A stretch of 64,000 nucleotides of DNA. Origin: Crocinitomicaceae bacterium (lineage in GTDB: Bacteria; Bacteroidota; Bacteroidia; Flavobacteriales_D; Crocinitomicaceae). The DNA is taken from positions 1 through 64,000 of the forward strand of contig JAHENC010000001.1 of assembly GCA_024643365.1 (NCBI GenBank). Direction: 5' to 3'. Made by a program: the position numbers and the translations under genes. Each line of letters opens with the position of its first letter. The first letter of the stretch is position 1. Of this stretch, positions 1-8,931 are shown piece after piece. The notes beneath the pieces were generated by a model that was not told the origin of the DNA, made no database searches, and saw only the letters and a list, made by a program, of their open reading frames with translations.

Positions 1-3000
1 TGCGCCTGTTACAAATTGTTTAACGTTATACGTTCCTGTACCAGCAAGAGAAGAAGATGGTCCTTGTAAGAAGGTTGCTCCGCTTTCGATCGTAAGCGTT
101 CCGTTGTTGGTGAGGGTGCCATTGACGGTAAGTTGTGCCCCTGAAAGCAAAGTGACTGTTTTTCCAGAATTGATACTAACGTTTGTAGCGACAGGGAAGT
201 TGATAATTCCGGATGATGGAATTGTCGCATTACCTCCTGCTGGCACAACAACTGGACTCCAGTTTGAAGCCGTTGACCAATCCGTAGATGTAGCACCCGT
301 CCATGTCATGTTTAAAGCTTGTGATGAAGTCGCCAATTTGAATGTCCCAATTTGGTTTGCCGCGGAGAGACCTACACGTTGGCCCATTGGATAAGAACTA
401 CCATTAGAAGCAGTACCAAACTGTGCACCGTTTCTGACTATTACTACGTTAGCAGTACTTGTTGGGAAAGCATCTTGTGCTTGGATACAATAGTCAGCTG
501 AGCCCGTGATTGATCCAGTTGTACTTACTTCCCATGTAGCATTAGATTGAAGGTCGTAGGTCACTAAATTTTCAGTGAAATTTTGTGGTAATGCTGTAAG
601 ACCTGTGCCCTCTGTAAATTTAACAACAAGGAATCCTGACATATTACCTGTTCCTCTATGGAAATGTCTTGCTTTCATTCCTGTTACAGGATTTCCACTT
701 ACAAAGGGGAATGATCCACGACCCCATGTTGGAATTACACCACTAGATATGGTTGTCCAAGATTGAGCTGGATTCGGATAAAGTCTCGCATATGTTGAGC
801 CGGATCCAAAACCACCAGAAGTATAACTAACTGCATTGGGTTGTATCGAGTAAAAAATATTATTTCCTGTATGAACAACCCCATTTTTAAAATATAGATA
901 TGCAGAAAGTGTTCCTACAAATGAAGCTTGACTTTTCAAAGAATTTGCACTTGCAAAAGTTACTCCGCCAGCTGAAGTATTGTTAAAACTGATACTACTG
1001 AAATTTGTAAGGTTTGGCGCTGAAGTTCCGTTATTATAAAAATACCCATTTCCGGTAATAATTTGAGAGTTAGTTGAAGGTTGTTCAACATCGTTTACAT
1101 ATTTGGCAAAGTTTAATAATCCAAAATATGATGCATATGTACCTTCATTTGTTAGATTTCCTGAAATAAATGTAACTACGTTTTGTCTAAATTCACCTGA
1201 TATTACAGTTAAATTTTCAGTTACCAAGAGAGCAACTGTTACAGCACTTGAAGATCCAGAATTTATTACATGTCGATTAGTTCCACTCAAAACATCAACT
1301 ACAAAGTTTCCAAAAGACAAATATCCACCACTGGAAACTACCCTTGTATTAATAAGAAATCCGTTAACGCTTCCTCCTGCTAATGTTGAAACACCGTTTC
1401 CAAATTTTACAGTATGGTTTGAGCCAAATGTGACATGATTACCAGCACTTGCTTGATATGCTAATGAAGCAATACCTGCATTTGTAGATGCTGCCGGGTC
1501 AACAATTTGAATTGTACCTCCGGTGCAGTTGAATTTAAGTGCATTAGCTGAAGTACTTATACTTGAAGAGGTGCTACCCGCTGCATAACCGATTCCAAAA
1601 GCAATATTTGCTGAACTAACACCTCCAATTGAGGTTGCACCTGCACCAGAACTTGGGTATAGAATAATTAGCCCTCCTGATTGTGTTAAACCTGACCCAT
1701 TTGCAAAATAGGCAGCGCCGTTTAATACAATTGAACCACTTGTAACTTCTAAAGTTCCTCCGTTAGTAACATTAAGTTCAGTGTTGTTCTGATTTGCAAT
1801 CGAAATTGTAAGCGTATTCGTTGCTACAGTCAATTTACCTGCATTGATTGTTAATGCTCTAACTGTAGCATTGGCACTCAGTGTCATTTGTGAATTATTC
1901 TGAATGTTGAATGAACCTGTATTGTCAATAGCAGCAGGAGCTGTTCCTGTTCCATCAGTATTGATTCCCCATGATGTTACATCATTGAAGTCGGTAGCAC
2001 TTGCTTTTGAGTAGTAGTTTCTGAAGACGTGTTGTGTGGCAATACCTGATTGAGTAGTATTACAACCAGTAGCGGTGCAATAATAATATTCGGTACCTAG
2101 GTCATTAATAGTAGTAGGTGGAATGTAAGTAGCGGAAGTTGCACCAGAAATAGCCGTCCCGCCTACATAACTATTACTCGTATTTACATACCACTGATAA
2201 GAGGCCACGTAGTTTGCAGTATAATTTAAAGTTGTTGCTGTTGCCCCAACGGTTGTCGTAAAAATACCAGGCAAGTTGGTACTCGTAACGGTGATGGGGC
2301 CATTCATGATACCACTTAGTGCAATATTTGAAGTATTTCCTGATACGGCTGTAAGATTTCCGTTGCATGTGCCCGCTGATGTCGTTGATTTAATCCTAAC
2401 ATATATTGTAGTTGCGGAAACATTTCCATTAGTTTGCGTTAATGTTATTGATCCTGTATATCCCGTATTTTGGCTTAATGAAATTTCATAAGTACTTGGT
2501 GGAGTTAGAACTATATCTGTATACAGATTTGTACCGGAAATCGTAGTAGATTGTGCTGTGGATTCTGTACCTAGACAAGTAGAAAATCCGGACAGGCTTG
2601 TTGGTGAGGATGTGATAACGGGCACGATTACTGTACCGGAGACTTGAAGGAATTTGGAATCCGCACAAGTAGATCCTGCACTTATATTCGAAATACTGGG
2701 AGATGTTGCCGCCAGCATTCTTACATAAATAGTTGTTGAACTTACTGTACCTCCTGAATGAGTTAAAGTAACCGAACTTGCAAACCCTGAGCTTGAAGAG
2801 GTTGAAACTTGGAAACCTGTTGGGGCTGTAATTATAACGTTCGCAGTTAAATTAGATCCAGCTACATCAAATGTTTGAGTTGTTGATGCAAGGTTAGAAT
2901 ATGAGTTGAATGGAGTTAATGTTCCCGTTACAGTTATTGTTGGTACAATTGTAATTCCATCATATTCATATGCACCGATGTCAATTGTTCCATTTCGCAA

Positions 3001-4173
3001 ATACCCTCTTTGATCTGAGCAAGGTGGTGTTACTTGATATCCTGCCAATCCATGAGGAGTTGAATTACCAGCATCAATTAAAACTGAGGAAGCATTTACA
3101 GCCACAGTATTCGTAATATTTAATGAAGAATTAAGCCCGGGATTTGCATCTAAATTCAAAGTTGGTGTTCCTCCCACGACAGAATTAGAACCAAATGCTA
3201 AGTTTGATGAACTTACATAATTATACCCTCCGTCTACAATTGTACCTGTAACCCAAACTCCTCCACCGACAATAATATTATTTTTAAAATACTGATTGTA
3301 ATAGTATGCATTAACAGCTGTAGCATTATTGATAAATGTACAGTTTGTGAAATTAAAATTACATCGATCGGGACGAACAGCCATACCATTGGCGACAAAA
3401 GTACAATTGGTTACAAATCCATTACATTGAGATGTGTTTTGACCATCATATAATCCAATTCCGCCACCCCAATCAAAGTTATTTGCTCCTTGAGACCAGT
3501 AATAGTGATTCTCCCCAAAATAGCAATTCGTTGCATTGATTGAACCTGCGCCATTACCTTCTCCACCAACGTTAATAGCGTGAACACCTGTATTATTTGT
3601 AACAATACATTTATTCATTACCACTGAACCATTTTGGATATATACAGCAGCTCCAAAACCACTTGTACCGGTAGTAATCTCATTATTATTTAAGCTACAG
3701 TTATTCATAACCAAAGCTCGTGAACCAGCATAAACTTGACCTCCAGCAGAATTTGATGTGGAAATCGCACCTCCGTATGTAGTTTTTCCATATCGTAACG
3801 TTAAATTCCAAAGGGTTAAGTTGGCCCCGAGTGTGAAGACGCGTCTTGTAGATGAGGCTAGTGTGCTCGAAGCTTGAATAATAGAAGTTTGATAGTTGTC
3901 ACCAATAATGGTTAAGTTTTTCGTAATTTGATATCCATTTTGTGTGACGTCTCCTGATTCACTTGCATTTGTCCAATCAAAAGTTCCTGAAAGATAAATG
4001 GTCCCTCCAGTTGCGACCATTTGGTATGCCTTGTGAAATGTTTGATATGGATTAACTTGTGTTCCATCGCCCGTATTATCATTCCCAGTACTACTATTTG
4101 AGTAAACTGTTGCTACTTGTGAATAGCCCAGGACAGTAATCAAGGCAGAAAAAAGTAAAATAAAGAATTTCAT
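1..4173 (-). CDS. Giant secreted repeat-rich surface protein (3' end outside window)
   Basis: Reading the complement from the ATG at 4173 gives 1391 codons without a stop down to base 1, so the gene is intact here and continues beyond the left edge. The N-terminus is a signal peptide (MKFFILLFSALITVLGYSQ). About 400 residues of Asn/Thr/Gly-rich sequence follow, resembling a right-handed beta-helix of the polymorphic outer-membrane type, with many N-x-T/S and 'NCTF'-like turns. Then come Ig-like beta-sandwich repeats with T-I-Y-V-R strands, and a long region of 'G-T-L-T-N-N-G-T-L' style repeats. I expect a C-terminal T9SS sorting domain off-window because the last visible module matches the neighbouring T9SS protein at 4538-6724. 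The role is unknown; adhesion or surface coating is a guess. It is separated from the upstream operon by a terminator and has its own promoter. Confidence 0.85.
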   Translation of the reverse strand, partial: MKFFILLFSALITVLGYSQVATVYSNSSTGNDNTGDGTQVNPYQTFHKAYQMVATGGTIYLSGTFDWTNASESGDVTQNGYQITKNLTIIGDNYQTSIIQASSTLASSTRRVFTLGANLTLWNLTLRYGKTTYGGAISTSNSAGGQVYAGSRALVMNNCSLNNNEITTGTSGFGAAVYIQNGSVVMNKCIVTNNTGVHAINVGGEGNGAGSINATNCYFGENHYYWSQGANNFDWGGGIGLYDGQNTSQCNGFVTNCTFVANGMAVRPDRCNFNFTNCTFINNATAVNAYYYNQYFKNNIIVGGGVWVTGTIVDGGYNYVSSSNLAFGSNSVVGGTPTLNLDANPGLNSSLNITNTVAVNASSVLIDAGNSTPHGLAGYQVTPPCSDQRGYLRNGTIDIGAYEYDGITIVPTITVTGTLTPFNSYSNLASTTQTFDVAGSNLTANVIITAPTGFQVSTSSSSGFASSVTLTHSGGTVSSTTIYVRMLAATSPSISNISAGSTCADSKFLQVSGTVIVPVITSSPTSLSGFSTCLGTESTAQSTTISGTNLYTDIVLTPPSTYEISLSQNTGYTGSITLTQTNGNVSATTIYVRIKSTTSAGTCNGNLTAVSGNTSNIALSGIMNGPITVTSTNLPGIFTTTVGATATTLNYTANYVASYQWYVNTSNSYVGGTAISGATSATYIPPTTINDLGTEYYYCTATGCNTTQSGIATQHVFRNYYSKASATDFNDVTSWGINTDGTGTAPAAIDNTGSFNIQNNSQMTLSANATVRALTINAGKLTVATNTLTISIANQNNTELNVTNGGTLEVTSGSIVLNGAAYFANGSGLTQSGGLIILYPSSGAGATSIGGVSSANIAFGIGYAAGSTSSSISTSANALKFNCTGGTIQIVDPAASTNAGIASLAYQASAGNHVTFGSNHTVKFGNGVSTLAGGSVNGFLINTRVVSSGGYLSFGNFVVDVLSGTNRHVINSGSSSAVTVALLVTENLTVISGEFRQNVVTFISGNLTNEGTYASYFGLLNFAKYVNDVEQPSTNSQIITGNGYFYNNGTSAPNLTNFSSISFNNTSAGGVTFASANSLKSQASFVGTLSAYLYFKNGVVHTGNNIFYSIQPNAVSYTSGGFGSGSTYARLYPNPAQSWTTISSGVIPTWGRGSFPFVSGNPVTGMKARHFHRGTGNMSGFLVVKFTEGTGLTALPQNFTENLVTYDLQSNATWEVSTTGSITGSADYCIQAQDAFPTSTANVVIVRNGAQFGTASNGSSYPMGQRVGLSAANQIGTFKLATSSQALNMTWTGATSTDWSTASNWSPVVVPAGGNATIPSSGIINFPVATNVSINSGKTVTLLSGAQLTVNGTLTNNGTLTIESGATFLQGPSSSLAGTGTYNVKQFVTGA
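2..120 (-). repeat. Copy A of module shared by two adjacent surface-protein genes
   Basis: This stretch aligns without gaps to 5805-5923 at an offset of 5803. The core from about 30 to 116 differs at only about three positions. Both copies lie in frame and encode the peptide around TNNGTLTIESGATFLQGPS. It is a coding duplication and not a mobile element: I see no inverted repeats or transposase. Confidence 0.85.
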
Positions 4174-4198
4174 AGTATTTTTTTGTGATAATTTGTTG

Positions 4199-4206
4199 CA
4201 AAAATA
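4199..4206 (-). promoter_or_regulatory. TAnnTTTG -7 box (TATTTTTG) for the giant surface-protein gene
   Basis: The complement reads TATTTTTG 25 nt upstream of the ATG at 4173. This matches the Bacteroidota -7 consensus TAnnTTTG. A TTG lies 22 nt further upstream, slightly outside the usual 19-21 nt spacing for the -33 element. Confidence 0.5.
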
Positions 4207-4274
4207 GAAAGTATAATTGTGTATATAGCAATTAGAACTTAATTTGTTTATTAACAATAGTTTTAATAAACACA

Positions 4275-4302
4275 AAAACCCTGACAGAATCGTCAGGGTT
4301 TT
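4275..4302 (-). terminator. Rho-independent terminator after the 4331-6724 operon
   Basis: A perfect stem AAAACCCTGAC/GTCAGGGTTTT encloses the six-base loop agaatc. Both flanks are A/T runs, so it could work in either direction. On the minus strand it follows the 58-codon gene by about 28 bases and precedes the promoter of the next gene. Confidence 0.85.
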
Positions 4303-4330
4303 ACTTTATTTCTCTTTTAAAGCGTAGCGC

Positions 4331-4507
4331 TTACTTGAAGATCTTAAATGCCTTGATGGACATTAATGGATCTTGAGTGGGAGCGCTTGCTGGATCTCCA
4401 GGATATGACATCATCACCAAGGAGATTTCATTATCGATGCGTACTTCTGTCACTTGTGGTGCTTGGTACGTTCGTTTTGTTTTGGTCTTGTTATCTTGAT
4501 TTTTCAT
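4331..4507 (-). CDS. Small 58-residue protein downstream of a T9SS cargo gene
   Basis: ATG at 4507 and TAA at 4331-4333 give 58 residues, starting MKNQDNKTKTKRTYQAPQVT and ending MSIKAFKIFK. A purine-rich stretch (GAAAGAAAAAAGAAAGAG) lies directly before the ATG. The protein has no signal peptide or membrane segment. It has a basic N-terminus, a central V-x-E-V-x-I-D-x-E-I-S-L-V-M-M-S segment and a Pro/Gly/Asp stretch. The gene starts 30 nt after the upstream T9SS protein and is followed by a terminator, so it is probably the last gene of that transcript. I have a loose impression that short proteins with a similar 'Y-x-x-P-x-V-x-E-V-x-x-D' plan occur elsewhere in Bacteroidota. No function is known to me. 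Confidence 0.65.
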   Translation of the reverse strand: MKNQDNKTKTKRTYQAPQVTEVRIDNEISLVMMSYPGDPASAPTQDPLMSIKAFKIFK

Positions 4508-4537
4508 CTCTTTCTTTTTTCTTTCTTTTCGGTATGT

Positions 4538-6724
4538 TTAGTACAATACCACTTTTTTCATTTCTGTTTTCCCTGGTGTTTGTACACGTACGAAGTACAC
4601 TCCTGCTGTTTCATTGATCTGTACAAGCGTTTGTGCATGCGTGATAGCTTTCTTCGCTACTAAACGTCCAGATTGATCCAATACTGTGATCTCCCCTCCT
4701 ACTTGTAAGTCATCGGACAATTGAACATTCACTGCTCCTGTGTTATTCGACACGATGTCGATTTGTGCACTTGAACCAATCTCTTCTGTTGAAGCTGTGT
4801 TCAATGGGAAGTGGAAGTGTAGTACAAAACGATCTGAACTAATTCCTGCTTGTGCAAAGAATGCATAGTCAGGATTTGCCGTCATGTCTTGGAATACTAA
4901 CTCCTCGCGGTCTTCTAAAATCACTAATCCGTAGTTCACATTCGACTCTGCCATTTCAAAGTGGTAGTTCTGTGATGTTGGTAATTCTAGTGTTAATGGA
5001 ACAATCGTGTGTGCTTTGGATTCTTTCAAGCCATTGATCACTAATTTTTGATCACCTACCTTAGTATATACCTGTGGCACATTGGACAACATCATCTTTT
5101 TGGAGTCGTATGCATCCATTCCGCTTGTTGCTTCTGGTGTCATGTAAACAACCACTTGGTCACTTAGGTTTCCACCGATTAGGTTCAAGCGTGCAAAGGC
5201 GTTAAACGTATTCAAGTCTTTTAATCCTGTTGCACTTGGTTGGTGAGACAACATCGCTTTGGTCATGTTGAAGGTACCTGTTGTACTTGGATCAACAATA
5301 ATCCAGAACGATTGCATTGGAGCGATGTATTGAGTAACAGCATAACTACCGTTTTGAACAGCTACATCTCCCGTTGCATTGTACGTATCGTACACCATTT
5401 GACTATTCGATGTATTGAATGAACGAACACAGTACGTAGATGAGATATTTGTCGATGCCGTGTAGATTTGTTCCCAGTCAGCATAAGCTGTAAAAGGATT
5501 AGACATCAAGTGACAACCACTGAACGAACCGGTTGTATTGGTTAATCCCGTGATACTTGGATTTGCACTGTATAAACTTGTTCCAGAGAAGTTCAAGGTT
5601 ACATCACTTCCTGTTCTAAATGAATATCCAGTTGTTGGCGTTAATGCTGTCGCATCTGCTAATTGACTGCTCCATGCTTGACCTGATTCAGACCATGACC
5701 ATAAGCGGTTTGAACCACTTGCTGTTCCAAAGGCTGTAGCACGAGAAAGGTTGTTCACGGGAACACCCATGTACCAGAAACGACCTGTTGGTGTTGCTCC
5801 ACCTGCACCTGTTACTGCTTGTTTTACGTTGTATGTTCCTGTACCGGCAAGAGAAGAAGATGGTCCTTGTAAGAACGTTGCTCCACTTTCGATCGTAAGC
5901 GTTCCGTTGTTGGTGAGGGTACCGGTTACCGTTAAACGACCACCTGACTGAACGGTTACTGTAGTTCCCGAGGCAATAGTTAAGTTTGTGTAAGAAGGAT
6001 AGTTTGTTAATCCTGATGGCACAATTATACTAGAATTATTACCAGGTAAAGAAGCGTCAATCCAATTAGTTGATGTCGTAGGATTGTTATCCGTTAAACC
6101 AATCCAAGTAGGATTCAGTGATTCAATGCTTAAACTAATATCATCCAGTCTCCAATTAATTGTATTAATTGATGCAGTACCAGTTCCATTATAACCGTAA
6201 ATTCTTAACGTTATACTTTCATTAATTGAACCGATAACAGTATTAAATGTTGAAAAGTTTGGGATTGCCCAATTACCGCTATTGGAGAGAATTCCTCCAG
6301 TTAACGTATTAACATAATTATCTTTATTGGAACGAACTGAAAAAGCTTGAGGTGCAGTACCAGTTGATCTTGAACCAAATGATATCCCAGAAAGTTTTAA
6401 ATACCTGCCAGCAGAAGGTGATAATGTTACTTCAAAATAAGAATTAGATGAAGCACTAGAGCCTGTTTTTGCAGGTAACCCAATATTGTTTCCTCCTGAT
6501 GATGCTTGGTAACCTGAAGATGCTGAAGTAGAGGATAACATTGTCGCAGACCCATTAGTATTACCAGCGGTCCAGACGCTAGAGGTAAAATTGGAAATAG
6601 ATAATGTGCTATTTCCAGAAGTAAAATTCCAAGATGCAACCTGCCCCACCACACTTCTACCACCAAATACAATCAATAACAAACAGATAGCTTTCCAATT
6701 ACACCAATGTACAGCGCTTTTCAT
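4538..6724 (-). CDS. Secreted protein with T9SS type A C-terminal sorting domain
   Basis: I chose the ATG at 6724 because it opens with a typical signal peptide (MKSAVHWCNW, then the hydrophobic KAICLLLIVFGG). The frame stays open up to a GTG at 6835, so an N-terminal extension of 37 residues cannot be excluded. The mature protein begins QVASWNFTSGN, as in nuclease- or lamin-tail-associated surface proteins. It continues with a Thr/Asn-rich repeat region, a 'GRFWYMGVPV' beta-rich region, and about 80 terminal residues of T9SS type A type: an I-T-V-L-D-Q-S-G-R-L-V strand, then T-A-G-V-Y-F-V-R-V, and a basic end at KKVVLY. It should be exported by the Sec system and then by T9SS to the cell surface. 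The specific activity is unknown. It is co-transcribed with the 58-residue gene. Confidence 0.85.
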   Translation of the reverse strand: MKSAVHWCNWKAICLLLIVFGGRSVVGQVASWNFTSGNSTLSISNFTSSVWTAGNTNGSATMLSSTSASSGYQASSGGNNIGLPAKTGSSASSNSYFEVTLSPSAGRYLKLSGISFGSRSTGTAPQAFSVRSNKDNYVNTLTGGILSNSGNWAIPNFSTFNTVIGSINESITLRIYGYNGTGTASINTINWRLDDISLSIESLNPTWIGLTDNNPTTSTNWIDASLPGNNSSIIVPSGLTNYPSYTNLTIASGTTVTVQSGGRLTVTGTLTNNGTLTIESGATFLQGPSSSLAGTGTYNVKQAVTGAGGATPTGRFWYMGVPVNNLSRATAFGTASGSNRLWSWSESGQAWSSQLADATALTPTTGYSFRTGSDVTLNFSGTSLYSANPSITGLTNTTGSFSGCHLMSNPFTAYADWEQIYTASTNISSTYCVRSFNTSNSQMVYDTYNATGDVAVQNGSYAVTQYIAPMQSFWIIVDPSTTGTFNMTKAMLSHQPSATGLKDLNTFNAFARLNLIGGNLSDQVVVYMTPEATSGMDAYDSKKMMLSNVPQVYTKVGDQKLVINGLKESKAHTIVPLTLELPTSQNYHFEMAESNVNYGLVILEDREELVFQDMTANPDYAFFAQAGISSDRFVLHFHFPLNTASTEEIGSSAQIDIVSNNTGAVNVQLSDDLQVGGEITVLDQSGRLVAKKAITHAQTLVQINETAGVYFVRVQTPGKTEMKKVVLY
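5805..5923 (-). repeat. Copy B of module shared by two adjacent surface-protein genes
   Basis: This is the partner of 2-120, roughly 97 percent identical over the core. It sits inside the T9SS protein at 4538-6724, just before its 'GRFWYMGVPV' region. Sequence on both sides of the module diverges quickly. Confidence 0.85.
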
Positions 6725-7023
6725 TTGACTTACCTTTTGAAAGGTATTTGTGTGCAACGACAATTTATTAATTGAGTTTTTCAAAATCATAGCTAGTAGT
6801 TTCGGTTTATTACCATTCAACAGTGTAAAGTTCACTTTTAAATGGCAGCCGAAAATTATGTAAATATTATGAAATCATCAATAAAGAATCTTTATTTCTT
6901 GACTTATATGCTATCGCTTGTTTTACATAAACCATTTATGGTCAATTTTAGCCAATTTATTCAAACAATATGAAGTGCGAATATTCCCTTGTACCTAGAT
7001 AATGTTTAGACCAACTATATACA
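6725..7023. other. AT-rich intergenic region between 4538-6724 and 7024-8298
   Basis: I see no convincing gene in these 299 bases. The part nearest 6724 is open in the frame of the downstream T9SS gene and could be a leader or an N-terminal extension. The rest is AT-rich and carries a promoter candidate at 6851-6881. I found no terminator hairpin for the 7024-8298 gene. Confidence 0.6.
6851..6881 (-). promoter_or_regulatory. Candidate promoter TTG-N20-TAATTTTC for the T9SS protein operon
   Basis: On the complement, a TTG is followed after exactly 20 nt by TAATTTTC, one mismatch from TAnnTTTG. This would start transcription near 6844 and give a leader of about 120 nt to the ATG at 6724. Confidence 0.4.
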
Positions 7024-8298
7024 TCAAAACTGATACGCCATTCCCATTTGAAGTCCGAAGGAGAAGTATCGGTTTTTTGTAAAGGCGGAATTCACCACAT
7101 TACCTAACGACATACGGTAGCTTGGAGCAAGGGTAAAACGATAGCGGTCAAAGATGTACATGAATTCAACTTGTGCCAATCCTGTGGCTGTCCATGCGCG
7201 AGCATTCTCCAAGGCCAAAGTCACTAAATCAGGTTGGATGTAGCGTCCCTGTTGTTGCAGTACGTGTCCGACAGAACAACCGATATTGGCTGTCCATTCA
7301 AAGGAATGAAATACTTGACGATAGCCCAAATAAACTGGCAAGGACAAATACGAATAGCGATTCAAACCATCGTAAACGAAGGAATAATCGTACTGAATTT
7401 GCTCGCCCCATTCAAAGAAATCCACTCCAGTTTGCAGGACAAGATGTTTCTTGGCCATTCGATAACGGAGTGATAAATCGATACTGGAGGTGGATCTCTC
7501 TTGAGTGGACCTTAATTCTCTGTATTTCAGTAAATCTGTAGTTCCAACATATGACAAAAACGCTGGGTCATCTGTCTGAAAGGAAGAAATAACACCACTC
7601 ATTCCCGTGTAAAAACCAAAGGAATGGGTCCATTTGGGAAGATCGGTATTCATCACGATTTCTGGAATCTTAGGCGCTGGACTTAACTCCTCTTTCGTGA
7701 GCTCATTTTTGATGGGCGATTCTGTTTTTACTGAATCGTTGGATGGTGAAAGGGCTGTTTTTTGTTCCGTAAGGAGTACCGGTACATCTTGACGCGTTTC
7801 GACGATCGCGTTCTGTGTTTGATCCGAAGCACTATGTTCAATGGAAAGGACTTCCTGACTTAAATCCAACTGATTTTTGCGCAATGACTTAGCGACAGCT
7901 CTGTTTCTCGGTGATGCGAAAACGACCATTTTTGTCGTCACTTCGGAACGTTTCGCAAACGCTGTTTGAACCGGATTCGTTGGACGTAACAGAGTTTTCT
8001 TATAGGTATCGGCTTGCTTGAAAACCTTGATTATCGGTTCCGAATTGCTTCCTTTTTGTGGGATCGTTTTCACAGCCATCTTTGAGGACGCGCCTCCACG
8101 AAGTAGTCCAAAAGTGAGTCCACTCGCCAATACGACCCCCGTAAAAAACCACACAAGTACGCGTCGTTTCTTCTTTTTCTCCAATTGATCGAGCCGTTGT
8201 TCGATGTCCACCAAAAAATCGAGGGGAATTTCTTCACCGTTGACCTCCTGCAGGACACGCTTCACATCGCGATCGAAATCTTCTTGCTTAGATAACAT
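7024..8298 (-). CDS. Putative anti-sigma factor fused to an outer-membrane beta-barrel (Dma-like)
   Basis: This 424-residue protein has a charged cytoplasmic head (1-46, with acidic and KKKKRR segments), one membrane span at about 47-66 (VLVWFFTGVVLASGLTFGLL) and a ~150-residue polar, low-complexity linker. From about residue 225 there is a C-terminal domain of alternating aromatic beta-strands ending in MGMAYQF; a terminal Phe is typical of outer-membrane barrel insertion signals. Its start overlaps the end of an ECF sigma gene by 11 bp. The plan of cytoplasmic anti-sigma tail, inner-membrane helix, periplasm-spanning linker and barrel matches the dual membrane-spanning anti-sigma factors (Dma) described in Bacteroides. 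Sigma binding and barrel formation are inferred. A plain OmpA/porin-like annotation would miss the N-terminal half. Confidence 0.75.
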   Translation of the reverse strand: MLSKQEDFDRDVKRVLQEVNGEEIPLDFLVDIEQRLDQLEKKKKRRVLVWFFTGVVLASGLTFGLLRGGASSKMAVKTIPQKGSNSEPIIKVFKQADTYKKTLLRPTNPVQTAFAKRSEVTTKMVVFASPRNRAVAKSLRKNQLDLSQEVLSIEHSASDQTQNAIVETRQDVPVLLTEQKTALSPSNDSVKTESPIKNELTKEELSPAPKIPEIVMNTDLPKWTHSFGFYTGMSGVISSFQTDDPAFLSYVGTTDLLKYRELRSTQERSTSSIDLSLRYRMAKKHLVLQTGVDFFEWGEQIQYDYSFVYDGLNRYSYLSLPVYLGYRQVFHSFEWTANIGCSVGHVLQQQGRYIQPDLVTLALENARAWTATGLAQVEFMYIFDRYRFTLAPSYRMSLGNVVNSAFTKNRYFSFGLQMGMAYQF

Positions 8299-8830
8299 GG
8301 TTTTCTATTTTAAGTAGTTCTTTTAATTTTTTTCGGGCCACTTTCGTATGCCACTTAGATGTTTGTTCGGAGATTCCAAGTAGTTCACCAATTTCTCGAT
8401 GCGAATATCCATCGACCACAAACAGGTTAAAGACTACACGGGTTGGTTCAGACAATTGAAGGAGCATGACATTTAAATGCGCTTGATTTAGTTCATATTC
8501 CGCTTCCGGATGCACGCCATCGTTTCCTTCAATTACAGCATCGTGTTGGTAAAACGTATGGTAATTTTTGGAGCGACGAAAATCGTCAATGATTTCATTC
8601 GTAATGATCCGCTTGATCCAACTGAAAAAACGAATGTCCTGGTACTTATCTAAGTTCTGAATGATCTTCATAAAGGCATTGTTCACCAATGTTTTATGTT
8701 CCTCTTCGTTTTTTCGAAAGCGTCGAGCGGTCCCGATCAATACCGGATAGCAAAGTTGATACAATTCCAATTGCGCCCTACGGTCGTAGGCCTGAACTTT
8801 TTTCAATAATTCCGCACTTGGATCTTGCAT
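8288..8830 (-). CDS. ECF-type RNA polymerase sigma factor (module 1)
   Basis: This 180-residue protein has a region 2 at about 20-85 (LYQLCYPVLIGTARRF through FFSWIKRIITNEIIDDFRR) and a region 4 helix-turn-helix at about 128-175 (SHREIGELLGISEQTSKWHT). There is no anti-sigma or accessory domain. It should direct core RNA polymerase to a dedicated promoter set, probably for envelope genes. Its stop overlaps the start of the membrane partner, implying translational coupling and joint control. The segment 'RVVFNLFVVDGYSHREI' is closely similar to segments of the sigma factors at 12383-12943 and 29304-29876, suggesting paralogy. Confidence 0.9.
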   Translation of the reverse strand: MQDPSAELLKKVQAYDRRAQLELYQLCYPVLIGTARRFRKNEEEHKTLVNNAFMKIIQNLDKYQDIRFFSWIKRIITNEIIDDFRRSKNYHTFYQHDAVIEGNDGVHPEAEYELNQAHLNVMLLQLSEPTRVVFNLFVVDGYSHREIGELLGISEQTSKWHTKVARKKLKELLKIENHVI

Positions 8831-8931
8831 AATCTTCTCTCACTTTAAATTAACGCAATTTATTTGGCTTGTGGGGGTGCTCACTGTAACTTTTTATTAG
8901 CTAAACTTGTTTAACCAAGAAAACCGAAACC

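Noticed and set aside
1..4173. Apparent lack of a long gene, with only short scattered frames on both strands
   Set aside because: The minus-strand frame from ATG 4173 is open to base 1; it looks empty only because its stop codon lies outside the window. It is not a pseudogene on this evidence.
4366..4663. Plus-strand frames of 83 and 69 residues near the end of the T9SS gene
   Set aside because: They are antisense to the 58-residue gene and to the T9SS protein end; their Phe/Leu-rich content only mirrors the A/G-rich coding strand.
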